The notes: generated by a model not told the origin, from the letters alone. 9,327 nt of DNA from Deltaproteobacteria bacterium (GCA_019310865.1 JAFDDL010000238.1:1-9327), one strand, 5' to 3'; positions 1 to 6,783 are shown, counted from the first letter of the stretch. Numbers and translations are program-made.

Positions 1-21
1 ATTTCCATTATGGTCGTTCAT
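1..21 (-). CDS. Start of the next flagellar gene (partial), possibly flgM
   Basis: Only seven codons are inside the window, reading MNDHNGN and running off the left edge. The ATG at 21-19 is preceded by AAGGAG with a 5-base spacer (GCGATC or similar), so a real start is likely. The gene follows flgJ on the same strand. In deltaproteobacterial clusters of this order the next gene is commonly flgM, the anti-sigma-28 factor, but seven residues cannot establish identity; flgN or another small gene is possible. If it is flgM, its product would hold the FliA encoded at the other end of this window inactive until it is exported through the finished hook-basal body. Confidence 0.5.
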
Positions 22-50
22 GATCGCTCCTTTTAAACCCACTTTTTATC

Positions 51-78
51 GTATCGGATTTCGCGCCAGCTGCCTTGA
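51..78 (-). promoter_or_regulatory. Weak sigma-28-like promoter candidate before the gene at the left edge
   Basis: On the minus strand, TCCGATAC (58-51) matches the sigma-28 -10 consensus GCCGATAA at six of eight positions. CAAG lies 15 bases upstream (77-74) where TAAA is expected, so the -35 match is only partial. The location, just before a probable flgM, is where a sigma-28 promoter is often found. This is a match by eye and could be chance. Confidence 0.3.
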
Positions 79-103
79 GCGGTCGGATTCATCCATCCGG
101 CTC
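77..103 (-). other. Imperfect stem-loop at the end of flgJ
   Basis: On the minus strand GAGC-CGGAT-6-base loop-ATCCG-ACC-GCTC can fold into a 5-bp inner and 4-bp outer stem with a 3-base bulge. It overlaps the flgJ stop codon. No T-tract follows, so it is not a convincing intrinsic terminator. It could be an RNA stability or attenuation structure, or chance. Confidence 0.3.
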
Positions 104-455
104 ATATTTTGCGCCCCAATTTATCCGTTTCCCGTTCATCCGGTTTGTCAAGATTCCGGTCGCCGCTGATCTGGCGGTACAACGCCGCTCCGATTCCGAT
201 CCCCTTCTCGCGGGCAAATTCCATGGAAATCTCCTCAAAAAAGATCGACTCGTACATCTGCTTCTGATAACCGTTTGAAAAAACACCGCCTTGCCCCACG
301 GTCTTTTTCATCGACTGGAACATGAAGTTGAGCAGCACTCCTTCAAACTCCGAGCAGGCCTTTTTCAGTTTCCCTGCTGTTCCAGTTGCCTTCGAGACAG
401 CCGGGTCCTTCAAGTTTTCCAGTGGTGCATCCGGTTTTATCGAATTGATTGACAT
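102..455 (-). CDS. flgJ: Flagellar rod-binding protein FlgJ, short form without hydrolase domain
   Basis: The 117-residue product matches the N-terminal rod-binding domain of FlgJ, which caps and scaffolds rod assembly in the periplasm. Family features are visible: a KKACSEFEGVLLNFMFQSMK helix at about 31-50, a glycine-rich GQGGVFSNGY turn, and QMYESIFFEEISMEFA with the terminal GIGIGAALYRQI segment. The Salmonella-type C-terminal muramidase domain is absent, as is common outside gammaproteobacteria, so a separate peptidoglycan hydrolase must open the wall for the rod. The ATG at 455 follows AAGGA with a 6-base spacer; this Shine-Dalgarno overlaps the flgI stop codon, which suggests coupled translation. 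It lies last in the visible flgFGAHIJ run. Confidence 0.9.
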   Translation of the reverse strand: MSINSIKPDAPLENLKDPAVSKATGTAGKLKKACSEFEGVLLNFMFQSMKKTVGQGGVFSNGYQKQMYESIFFEEISMEFAREKGIGIGAALYRQISGDRNLDKPDERETDKLGRKI

Positions 456-464
456 AGGTTTTCC

Positions 465-1565
465 TTATATAATTATCAGTTCAGCCTGAAGCGCCCCGGC
501 TGCCTTGATACTCTGAAAGATACTGATCAGGTCCCTGGGCGTGACACCGATGGCATTTAGCGCCTTGACCAGTTTGCCGATGGTGGCCCCGCCGTGCAGA
601 ACCATGAGTTGTTCCGCCGATTCGCTGATCTCGACCTCGGTTTCCGGAATCACGATGGTCTGTCCCTCTGAAAAGGGACCGGGTTGCGAAACCGATGCGC
701 CCCTTCGAATGCTGATACTCAAACTCCCATGGGCCACGGCGACCTTTGAAATCCGAACATTATCACCGACGACAACCGTACCGGTCTTCTCGTTGACCAC
801 CACCTTGGCCACGGTATCCGGCGAAACTTCAAGGGATTCGAGACCGGCCAGAAACGGCGCTACCTGGCCCAGGTGGGAGTCGGGAATCCTCACCTGCAAG
901 GTCCCGGAATCGATCATCCGCGCAGCGGGCTCTCCCAGCGCACCGTTGATTGCCAGGGTCACCCGGTGTGCCGTTGTAAAGTCCGGTGAGAAAAGGGTCA
1001 TGGTCAACGATCGTTTTTGGTTCAACGCGACCGGAATCTCTTTTTCAACGCTGCCCCCCCCGGCAATTCGCCCGGCCAGAAGATGGTTAACCGTCACGCT
1101 CCCGCCACCACCACTGGCGCCAACGCCGCCGACTGAAATCGGCCCCTGGGCCAGGGCGTAAACCTGTCCATCCACGCCGCGCAGCGGGGTCAACAGCAAG
1201 GTGCCGCCCACCAGGCTTTTGGCGTCTCCGACCGATGACACCAGAACATCAATCCGATTTCCGATCCGTGCAAACGGCTTCAGATCCCCCGTCACCATGA
1301 CGGCTGCCACATTTTTAACCTTGACCTGGTTCTCGTCGAGATGAATACCGAGTTGTTCCAGCATGTTCACCAGAGACTGAATGGTAAACTGGGTCCCCTG
1401 TTTGTCGCCGGTCCCGTTGAGTCCCACCACCAGGCCATAACCGATAAGCTGATTGCTCCGAACCCCCTTAATAGCCGCCAGGTCCTTGATTCTGGCTGCA
1501 TGGGCCATAGTAGTGGTCACTAGGCAGACCAAAATCGCAATGAATATCATTCTCTGTTTTAACAT
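465..1565 (-). CDS. flgI: Flagellar P-ring protein FlgI
   Basis: The 366-residue precursor has a clear signal peptide (hydrophobic MIFIAILVCLVTTTMA, likely cleavage after AHA near residue 23). The mature protein starts with the family signature ARIKDLAAIKGVRSNQLIGYG followed by LVVGLNGTGDK. Glycine-rich conserved blocks such as GGTLLLTPLRGVDGQVYALAQGP and the C-terminal VKALNAIGVTPRDLISIFQ block are typical of FlgI. The length is normal for the family. FlgI subunits form the P-ring around the rod in the peptidoglycan layer and need the chaperone FlgA, encoded two genes upstream. The ATG at 1565 is preceded by GGGAG with a short spacer. The gap to flgH is 66 bases and holds a strong hairpin. 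Confidence 0.97.
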   Translation of the reverse strand: MLKQRMIFIAILVCLVTTTMAHAARIKDLAAIKGVRSNQLIGYGLVVGLNGTGDKQGTQFTIQSLVNMLEQLGIHLDENQVKVKNVAAVMVTGDLKPFARIGNRIDVLVSSVGDAKSLVGGTLLLTPLRGVDGQVYALAQGPISVGGVGASGGGGSVTVNHLLAGRIAGGGSVEKEIPVALNQKRSLTMTLFSPDFTTAHRVTLAINGALGEPAARMIDSGTLQVRIPDSHLGQVAPFLAGLESLEVSPDTVAKVVVNEKTGTVVVGDNVRISKVAVAHGSLSISIRRGASVSQPGPFSEGQTIVIPETEVEISESAEQLMVLHGGATIGKLVKALNAIGVTPRDLISIFQSIKAAGALQAELIII

Positions 1566-1589
1566 GTTGACTCCCTAACAATTTGTCAT

Positions 1590-1632
1590 ATGCCATTGGA
1601 CATTTGTCATTTGATGACAAATGACAAGGCAT
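1590..1632 (-). repeat. Hairpin in the flgH-flgI gap
   Basis: TTGTCATTTG (1604-1613) and CAAATGACAA (1618-1627) form a perfect 10-bp stem with a 4-base loop. Outer arms ATGCC (1590-1594) and GGCAT (1628-1632) can extend it across a 9-base one-sided bulge. The 9-mer atttgtcat also occurs as a direct repeat at 1581-1589 and 1602-1610. The hairpin abuts the flgH stop codon. There is no T-tract on the minus strand, so a terminator is unlikely; an mRNA stabiliser or a dispersed palindromic repeat is more plausible. Confidence 0.65.
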
Positions 1633-2369
1633 TAAAACGGCCAGACCTTGTCAACCAGACGCGTACCCCATCCGGGCCGCTGTTTGTCGGCGATCACGCC
1701 CTGGCCGATATATTCAATCCGGGCATCGGCCAGGTAGGTCGATTTGATCCGGTTGTCGGCACCGATGTCCTGCCGGCGCACAATACCCGATACCGTTATA
1801 TACTGGACTTCATTGTTCACTTTCATCTCTCGACGGCCGAAGAGGACCAGATTGCCACCGGGCAGGACATCCACAACCCGGGCCCCGATGGAGGCGGTGA
1901 TACGGCCGCTTCGATCGGAGCTGCCCTTGCCTTTAAAACTGTTGGTCATGTCGGCTTTTAAAAGTTTGGCGCTCAGTGCATTGGTCTGATCCTTACCCAG
2001 ATTCGGATTGGCCGCTTCCAGGGCCCGCATGTATCCACCCAGATGCGATACACCGCCGTCGATGCTCGACGTCCTGGCGCTGTCGGTATTGGCGTCTATT
2101 TTCGATGATGTGTTTTCGACAATGTCCACGGTGACGGTGTCACCGACTTTGCAGGCCTTTGGGTCCATAAAAAGATCCAGGCTGACATTTTGCCACAGGG
2201 ACCCTTCCTCGGCCGCCGGTGTCTGAAGCACCGGGCAGGGAATGGGCGCTTGCGGCTGGTTCACTGCCAAAGATGTGCGCGTTTCCCGGGTGGATGCGCA
2301 GCCGTGAATCAATCCACTACCCGCAATGAGCAATACACAAAAAGCAGCCATGGTCCATCGATCTTGCAT
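1632..2369 (-). CDS. flgH: Flagellar L-ring lipoprotein FlgH
   Basis: FlgH forms the outer-membrane L-ring, the bushing around the rod. The 245-residue product starts with a lipoprotein signal: hydrophobic AAFCVLLIAGSGLIHG followed by Cys24 (IHGC lipobox; His at -2 is unusual but tolerable). Family features are visible: a SLWQNVSLDLFMDPKACKVGD region, GDTVTVDIVENTSS, the central FKGKGSSDRSGRITASI block, VLPGGNLVLFGRREMKVNNE, and the C-terminal GWGTRLVDKVWPF. The ATG at 2369 is preferred over the ATG two codons upstream (2375), because AAGGAG lies 7 bases before the former and only 1 base before the latter. The flgA stop codon is part of this ribosome binding site, so the genes are probably translationally coupled. 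Confidence 0.96.
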   Translation of the reverse strand: MQDRWTMAAFCVLLIAGSGLIHGCASTRETRTSLAVNQPQAPIPCPVLQTPAAEEGSLWQNVSLDLFMDPKACKVGDTVTVDIVENTSSKIDANTDSARTSSIDGGVSHLGGYMRALEAANPNLGKDQTNALSAKLLKADMTNSFKGKGSSDRSGRITASIGARVVDVLPGGNLVLFGRREMKVNNEVQYITVSGIVRRQDIGADNRIKSTYLADARIEYIGQGVIADKQRPGWGTRLVDKVWPF

Positions 2370-2376
2370 GATCATT

Positions 2377-2382
2377 CTCCTT
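2377..2382 (-). promoter_or_regulatory. Ribosome binding site that sets the flgH start
   Basis: AAGGAG on the minus strand sits 7 bases before the ATG at 2369 and 1 base before the ATG at 2375, favouring the inner start. It overlaps the TAA stop of flgA (2383-2381). Confidence 0.75.
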
Positions 2383-3439
2383 AAAAAATCACTCCCACGG
2401 TTGAGGCCCCGGTTATGCGGCCCACCACCTTTTTTCCTGAAGACAGGTTTTCGACTTTGATCTGATCGCCCATCATTCCCCGATCGAGCGCGATACCAAC
2501 AGTGCCCGCCTGAAGCGTTTCGGAATGCGCCAGAATTCTTACCCGGTCCCCTTTTTGAACCAGGTACGGCAATGTCAACCGGTTTTGTCGAATCGGTTTT
2601 CCGGCTTTAATGCCGGACGAAACATTTTTTCCCAGGACATCGGCAAGGCCGGCAATCAGGTTCCCCGGTGATTTGGACAAATTCACCACTTGAAAATTCA
2701 GATCTGCTTCGGTCAGCAAGGTGTCTTTCGGTATAAATCGGCTGGCGCAAACCACACGGGCAAATCGGTCGACCCATCCTGTGACCGTCAGCCGGCCGTG
2801 ATCCCTGCCGTTAACGCCAACGCCGACCCGGAGGCTGACGTTTCCCCGGATCGTTTTTTTCCCAATGCCCAGCACGGTTAATGTCAGTTTGCCAACGGGG
2901 AGCGGCTTGAGTCCCCGAATCTTTACCCGGCTGATCTCGATCCGGTCGCCTTGGGTGCGCTGGAACAGGTGGGCGGCAAACAGCTGCGTAAGCTTATTTT
3001 CGTCGATGCGCTGGTATAGCCGAACCACCGTCACCCACTGGGGCACCACGATCTGCGCCTCGCTGGATAAACGCCCTTGGGACGTTAAAATGGAGTGAAT
3101 CCGCCGGCCGGATAATTGTTTATCCTTTCCCGGCATGGGGGCGGTACCCAGATCGATGGCACCAATACGCGCCTTTAATCGACTGTCGTCACATTGAATA
3201 TGTGCAACATCCGCCAGCAATATTCGTCCGCCGGCAACCTCAACTTCGGATGGTATCGCCACCCGAATCATGGTTGATGGCGATCCGGCTTGCGCGCCGT
3301 CCTGGACTGCCTGCATTTGTGCCGGTCCGAGTAGAAGCAAAACCCCCAGACACCCGACAAGGCAGCGAACGCACCGGCCGAATAAAACGAGGTCGAACCA
3401 TGGGTGTGCCTTATGTATTTGAATCGTTCGATTTATCAT
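2381..3439 (-). CDS. flgA: Flagellar P-ring assembly chaperone FlgA
   Basis: FlgA is a periplasmic chaperone needed to assemble FlgI into the P-ring. The 352-residue product has a long N-region, then a hydrophobic segment at about 27-40 (CLVGCLGVLLLLGPA) consistent with a signal peptide. The C-terminal third is diagnostic: an SAF-type domain at about 228-291 (ARVVCASRFIPKDTLLTEAD, then a VLGK...IKAGKPI block) and a final beta domain with YLVQKGDRVRI and GDQIKVENLSSGKKVVGRI. It is longer than the roughly 220-residue enterobacterial protein because of an extra N-terminal region (about 58-200), common in deltaproteobacteria. The ATG at 3439 has only a weak ribosome site, and no better in-frame start precedes the signal. 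It lies 21 bases after flgG and before flgH. Confidence 0.94.
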   Translation of the reverse strand: MINRTIQIHKAHPWFDLVLFGRCVRCLVGCLGVLLLLGPAQMQAVQDGAQAGSPSTMIRVAIPSEVEVAGGRILLADVAHIQCDDSRLKARIGAIDLGTAPMPGKDKQLSGRRIHSILTSQGRLSSEAQIVVPQWVTVVRLYQRIDENKLTQLFAAHLFQRTQGDRIEISRVKIRGLKPLPVGKLTLTVLGIGKKTIRGNVSLRVGVGVNGRDHGRLTVTGWVDRFARVVCASRFIPKDTLLTEADLNFQVVNLSKSPGNLIAGLADVLGKNVSSGIKAGKPIRQNRLTLPYLVQKGDRVRILAHSETLQAGTVGIALDRGMMGDQIKVENLSSGKKVVGRITGASTVGVIF

Positions 3440-3460
3440 CGCATCCGACTACCGTCTATA

Positions 3461-4246
3461 TTAGCGCTTTATGTTGTTTGCCATTTGAAGCATGTTGTCG
3501 GCGGTCTGCAAGGCCTTGGAGGTTGCCTCGTATGCCCGCTGTCCAACGATCATGGCCACCATCTCTTCAACAATGTTGACGTTGGATAGCTCAAGAAACA
3601 TGTTTGATACGGTCCCGAACCCATCGCTGCCGGGCGTTCCCTCAACGGCCTCACCGGACGCCTCCGTGACCCGCAGCAGGTTGCGCCCCACAGCGTAAAG
3701 CCCGCCGGGATTCATGAACGAATAGAGGGTGAGTTCAGCGGAGGTCAATTCCGCAGCGTCTGACCCGCCAAAAGCCGTCAGGGTGCCATCTGCCTGTACG
3801 GAAATCAGAGTCGTTTCTTCCGGAACGGAAATTTCCGGCTGAAGCCGTTCACCGGCGGCCGTAGAGACGAATCCTTCGCTATCGATGGTAAAATTCCCAG
3901 CCCGGGTGTAAAGTTCTTCGTCTCCGCTGAGCACTTTGAAAAATCCCTTGCCCTCGATGGCCAAATCGAGTTCGTTACCGGTTTCTGAATAATCACCCTG
4001 GGTGTATATTTTTTGAACGCTCGCCGGCCGGGCCCCCATGCCGCATTGAATGCCTATCGGCACTTGACCGCCTGATGAGGTTGTCGCCCCCGGCATTTGA
4101 ATGGTCTGATACATCAGGTCCTGGAAATTGTTCCGACTCTTTTTAAACCCGACGGTGTTGGCATTGGCCAGGTTGTTGGCGCATACATCGATGCTCATCT
4201 GCTGAGCAACCATACCGGAAGCGGCTGTCCATAATCCACGAAGCAT
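3461..4246 (-). CDS. flgG: Flagellar distal rod protein FlgG
   Basis: FlgG builds the distal rod in the periplasm. At 261 residues it has the standard FlgG length. The N-terminal rod signature MLRGLWTAASGMVAQQMSID followed by ANNLANANTVGFKKSRNNFQDLMYQ, the central DLAIEGKGFFKV and YTRAGNFTIDSEGF blocks, and the C-terminal LELSNVNIVEEMVAMIVGQR with ALQTADNMLQMANNIKR are all characteristic. The 'YQTIQMPGA' stretch after the first helix is the FlgG-type insertion seen in full-length distal rod proteins. An AGGAGG ribosome site lies 6 bases before the ATG. It is 26 bases downstream of flgF and shares its operon. Confidence 0.97.
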   Translation of the reverse strand: MLRGLWTAASGMVAQQMSIDVCANNLANANTVGFKKSRNNFQDLMYQTIQMPGATTSSGGQVPIGIQCGMGARPASVQKIYTQGDYSETGNELDLAIEGKGFFKVLSGDEELYTRAGNFTIDSEGFVSTAAGERLQPEISVPEETTLISVQADGTLTAFGGSDAAELTSAELTLYSFMNPGGLYAVGRNLLRVTEASGEAVEGTPGSDGFGTVSNMFLELSNVNIVEEMVAMIVGQRAYEATSKALQTADNMLQMANNIKR

Positions 4247-4272
4247 AATTTCCTCCTATTTGATTGACCGGT

Positions 4273-4956
4273 CTATATCACCTGACCGACCTCATTGATG
4301 GCTTTGGCATCCATCTCATCGATGGTCTGAATCAATTTTTGATAAGATTCATAATTCCGACTGGTTTCGACCATGTTGGTCATTTCCATCATCGTCTGCA
4401 CGTTGGACTGTTCCAATGCGCCCTGCTCAACGGATACCGGCGCGACCACGGGCATTTCATCCTGGGCAGCTCCCCCATAGACAAACAGAGAATCGGCCTG
4501 CTTGGAAAAACCCGCGAGGTTGTCGAACGTAACGAGACTCAATTTGCCGACAATTTCATCATCCACCTGAATATCACCGGTTTCAGTGATATTAATATGA
4601 TCACCATCGATGGTAATCGGCCCATTTTCACCCAGTACGGGATTGCCCTGATCGGTGACCAGGAGGCCTTCCTGGTTCAATGCGAACGTACCGTTTCGCG
4701 TATAACGAATCCCCTGGTCCGTTTGGATCTTGAAAAACCCCTCACCGGAAATAGCCAGATCGAGCGGGTTACCGGTCGGTTGAAGCGAACCCTGCGTAAA
4801 ATCAATGGTCATCTGCGCTGCAAGTTGCTCATCGAAGGACAGGATTTCAGCCTTGTACCCGGTCGTATTGACGTTTGCCAAATGATTGGCAATTGTCTCA
4901 AACCGTTTCTCCTGCCCAAGGGCTCCCTGAACTGCATAGCTCATTTCTGTAATCAC
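4273..4956 (-). CDS. flgF: Flagellar proximal rod protein FlgF
   Basis: The 227-residue product is a rod protein of the FlgF type. It has the N-terminal rod helix (SYAVQGALGQEKRFETIANH, then LANVNTTGYKAE), the core LAISGEGFFKIQTDQGIRYT and NGTFALNQEG, and the C-terminal helix with LEQSNVQTMMEMTNMVETSR. It is shorter than FlgG and lies directly upstream of it, the usual flgFG pair. I start it at GTG 4956 because AGGAG lies 9 bases before it. A longer in-frame reading to 5010 would begin inside the sigma-54 promoter and adds residues not typical of the family. A later ATG at 4944 lacks a ribosome site. It is the first gene of the rod/ring operon. Confidence 0.93.
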   Translation of the reverse strand: MITEMSYAVQGALGQEKRFETIANHLANVNTTGYKAEILSFDEQLAAQMTIDFTQGSLQPTGNPLDLAISGEGFFKIQTDQGIRYTRNGTFALNQEGLLVTDQGNPVLGENGPITIDGDHINITETGDIQVDDEIVGKLSLVTFDNLAGFSKQADSLFVYGGAAQDEMPVVAPVSVEQGALEQSNVQTMMEMTNMVETSRNYESYQKLIQTIDEMDAKAINEVGQVI

Positions 4957-4965
4957 GTTGAAACA

Positions 4966-4970
4966 CTCCT
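4966..4970 (-). promoter_or_regulatory. Ribosome binding site that sets the flgF start
   Basis: AGGAG on the minus strand, 9 bases before GTG 4956. No comparable site serves the in-frame ATG at 4944 or the upstream alternative at 5010. Confidence 0.7.
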
Positions 4971-4993
4971 GTGGTTGTTTTCCCAATGAATCA

Positions 4994-5010
4994 TGCAATA
5001 TTAGTACCAA
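4994..5010 (-). promoter_or_regulatory. Sigma-54 (RpoN) promoter for the flgFGAHIJ operon
   Basis: TTGGTACTAATATTGCA on the minus strand fits the -24/-12 consensus TGGCAC-N5-TTGCA. GG (5008-5007) and GC (4996-4995) are separated by exactly 10 bases, the required spacing, and TTGCA is perfect. Transcription would start near 4983, giving a short leader of about 27 bases before GTG 4956 with its AGGAG at 4970-4966. Rod and hook genes are commonly sigma-54 dependent with an NtrC-type flagellar activator in proteobacteria with polar flagella. The activator site was not identified. Confidence 0.75.
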
Positions 5011-5121
5011 CGAGAAACCAAAAGGGGGGGTCAGGAAAAAATGTGAGAAATTATTTAATTTTCAAAAACTTGGGCGGTTGGACGCGAAAGAGGGTTGACA
5101 CGTTGACAAGGAAAAAACTGC

Positions 5122-5400
5122 CTAGTTCGGTGTTTTGTTCCGGTTCAACGAATAGGTAAAAGCAAGCAGTTCCGCCACGACCACATAGACACTTGCCGGG
5201 ATATGCGCTTCAATATCAAGCTTTGACAGGACCGCCACCAGGTCGGGATCATCCTTGACGGGGATACCGTGAGATCTGGCCATCTCAATAATATGCTCGG
5301 CAACCCGCCCCTGGCCCTTGGCCGTCACCTTGGGTGCAGCGTCCGTTTCCGGTCTGTACTTCAACGCCACCGCTTTTCTGGATTTGTTTGCATCCCGCAT
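5122..5400 (-). CDS. Stand-alone FlhB C-terminal domain protein (FlhX/YlqH-like)
   Basis: The 92-residue product matches the cytoplasmic C-terminal domain of FlhB/YscU export-switch proteins: AVALKYRPETDAAPKVTAKG (10-29), VAEHIIEMARSHGIPVKDDPDLV, and the ending IPASVYVVVAELLAFTYSL. The membrane half of FlhB is absent. The autocleavage motif NPTH, which precedes AVALKY in FlhB, is replaced by KSRK, so the protein should not self-cleave. Homologues of this kind (FlhX in epsilonproteobacteria, YlqH in Bacillus) lie in flagellar clusters and are thought to act on the export gate or substrate switch. The fliK-like gene lies immediately upstream, and FliK is the known partner of FlhB's C-terminal domain. 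The start at 5400 has GGGAG rather far upstream, so the exact start is moderately certain. Confidence 0.88.
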   Translation of the reverse strand: MRDANKSRKAVALKYRPETDAAPKVTAKGQGRVAEHIIEMARSHGIPVKDDPDLVAVLSKLDIEAHIPASVYVVVAELLAFTYSLNRNKTPN

Positions 5401-5463
5401 GATGGTGACTCATCTCCCGAAAATTTTGAAGGGTTTTTGGCGATCGTCAAAATCATGACATCA

Positions 5464-5622
5464 GAGCCAATTTCAAAACGTTCAAGTTCGGTTCAGATCA
5501 AGGCGGGCTAAAATTTTATCCGCAGACATACATTGAGTATTTTGAGGATTAAAATTTTAGCTCAACACCGATATGGGCCGAGATAAGCGTAGACTTCGAA
5601 TCGGACGTTTTGAAACTGGCTC
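5464..5622. repeat. MITE-like inverted-repeat element between fliK-like and flhB-like genes
   Basis: Terminal arms gagccaatttcaaaacgt (5464-5481) and acgttttgaaactggctc (5605-5622) are inverted copies matching at 17 of 18 positions. An inner perfect 12-bp inverted pair, gctaaaatttta (5507-5518) and taaaattttagc (5550-5561), lies inside. The element is 159 bp with no coding capacity. The right end overlaps the last two bases of the fliK-like stop codon. No convincing target-site duplication is visible. It may be a miniature transposable element, a dispersed palindromic repeat or a long hairpin that affects the polycistronic mRNA. Confidence 0.6.
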
Positions 5623-6783
5623 AAATCACCACATTCAACACCCCGTCCCGGGCCACCTGATCCACCAGGGTCATGGTGTTCAGCGTCTCCGGCGCCAGCA
5701 CCTGGCAGGTGATATCATAGACCGTATAACCGTGCATTTGAAGTCGTTTCACAAGCTCAGGAAGCTGATTGCGCACCGTCGCGCAAGCGGCTTCGGAGGC
5801 CAGGCCGAACATCCCGGAAACCGCTTTATCCAGAATGGTGAAATCAGCGCGCAGATCACCCACAGTGGACAGATTCAGGATAAAGGAAACTCGTACGGTT
5901 CGTTTTCCGCTGTTACCGTCGCGGTCCCCGGATTTTCCAAGATCCAACAACAGCTGGCCGAATTTTAGATCGGACAACCATAGCATCGGCAGGGGCAACA
6001 GAAAGCGCCCGGCCCTTTCAAATGCATGCTGATTGAGCAATTGATGGGTTTCATGCCGCTCCAGAAATGTTTCCACCTGCTTAATCATTTGATTCGACAT
6101 GTCCGACGGATCGGATACGGCCTTGAGCAGCAACGCTCCGACGGATCGGATACGGCCTTTAGCAGCAACGCTTTGATATCGCTGGATATCAGAGACTGGA
6201 TCATCTCGGCGGACAGGGGCTGATTGCCCTGCAGGGCCGCGGCCAGTCTGGTTTCCCACAAAAGCCCACTCCCCTGAAATAGCTGCCGGAGCAGTCGATG
6301 GTCGGGAATGTCTGTCTGCAACGCCATTGCGCGCATTAACAATTTGATTTTACTAAGAACTTCAACGGATGGCCGGTTTGGGTCGTGGGGCTGCTCCGCT
6401 TCGGTGCTTTGCATTAAATCACCCAGAATACCGTAAGGACCCGAACGGCCCCAGGTTTTCAACAGATTTGAAAAGTCGGTGCCTGCCCGGCCCGGTTGAT
6501 TTTCCACCAGCTTAAGTACCGGTTGGCTGCCGGTCCGGACTACCTTGAGCCTGGCGGTCTGGCCGGTTTTCAAGGGTACGAAGGTTTTGGCCGTAATCTT
6601 TTTACCGTTGATCAGAAGTTGGACTTTCCGACCGGTACCGGCACGCAGGACCTGAGCGGTGATGGTTTGATCCTTTAAAAGCGTGGGTTGACGCCCACCA
6701 GACCCCCTGGAAATCGGCTCTAAAACAATTTCTGAAGATGAAAATACAATGTGATGTCGGCAAGGCCATCCGGACACATGCAT
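5621..6783 (-). pseudogene. FliK-like hook-length control gene, frameshifted by a 35-bp duplication
   Basis: The frame from ATG 6783 stops at 6085 after a tandem 35-bp duplication. The rest of the gene continues in another frame to the stop at 5621. Removing one copy joins the frames cleanly at ALLLKAVSDPS-DMSNQM and gives a 375-residue protein. Its N-terminal domain (about 38-92; LLINGKKITAKTFVPLKTGQ) is of the kind seen in deltaproteobacterial FliK-like proteins, and residues about 255-350 resemble the FliK C-terminal (Flg_hook) domain, including LPLPMLWLSDLKFGQLLLDL and a VKRLQMHGYTV segment. FliK measures the hook and switches export specificity by contacting FlhB. As it stands, only a product without the C-terminal domain would be made. 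The ATG overlaps the upstream stop as TAATG, suggesting translational coupling. Alternatives: phase-variable gene, or sequencing error. Confidence 0.8.
6102..6171 (-). repeat. 35-bp tandem duplication inside the fliK-like gene
   Basis: Copies at 6102-6136 and 6137-6171 differ at one position (g at 6125, t at 6160), a synonymous leucine CTC/CTA change in the coding frames. Since 35 is not a multiple of 3, the duplication shifts the frame. Each unit contains the short inverted pair TCCGA-cgga-TCGGA, which might favour slippage. Confidence 0.95.

Noticed and set aside
541..1161. Plus-strand open frame of 206 codons opposite flgI
   Set aside because: Antisense shadow of the well-conserved flgI; composition is not protein-like.
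4264..4989. Long plus-strand open frame of 241 codons opposite flgF
   Set aside because: It is the antisense shadow of flgF and shows no family resemblance or ribosome site; flgF is strongly supported on the minus strand.
5091..5110. TTGACA-like boxes (gttgacacgttgaca) as a plus-strand sigma-70 promoter
   Set aside because: A plus-strand promoter would read only into the antisense of the flhB-like gene, and no clear -10 box was seen at the right distance.
5011..5121. Intrinsic terminator after the flhB-like gene
   Set aside because: A T-run follows the stop on the minus strand, but no G/C-rich stem precedes it. The gap contains a run of seven G and A/T-rich sequence only.
5621..6259. Separate gene for the C-terminal half of the FliK-like protein, starting at GTG 6259
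   Set aside because: No ribosome site precedes this start, and its first residues are an out-of-frame reading of the upstream fragment. The frameshifted single-gene explanation accounts for everything.
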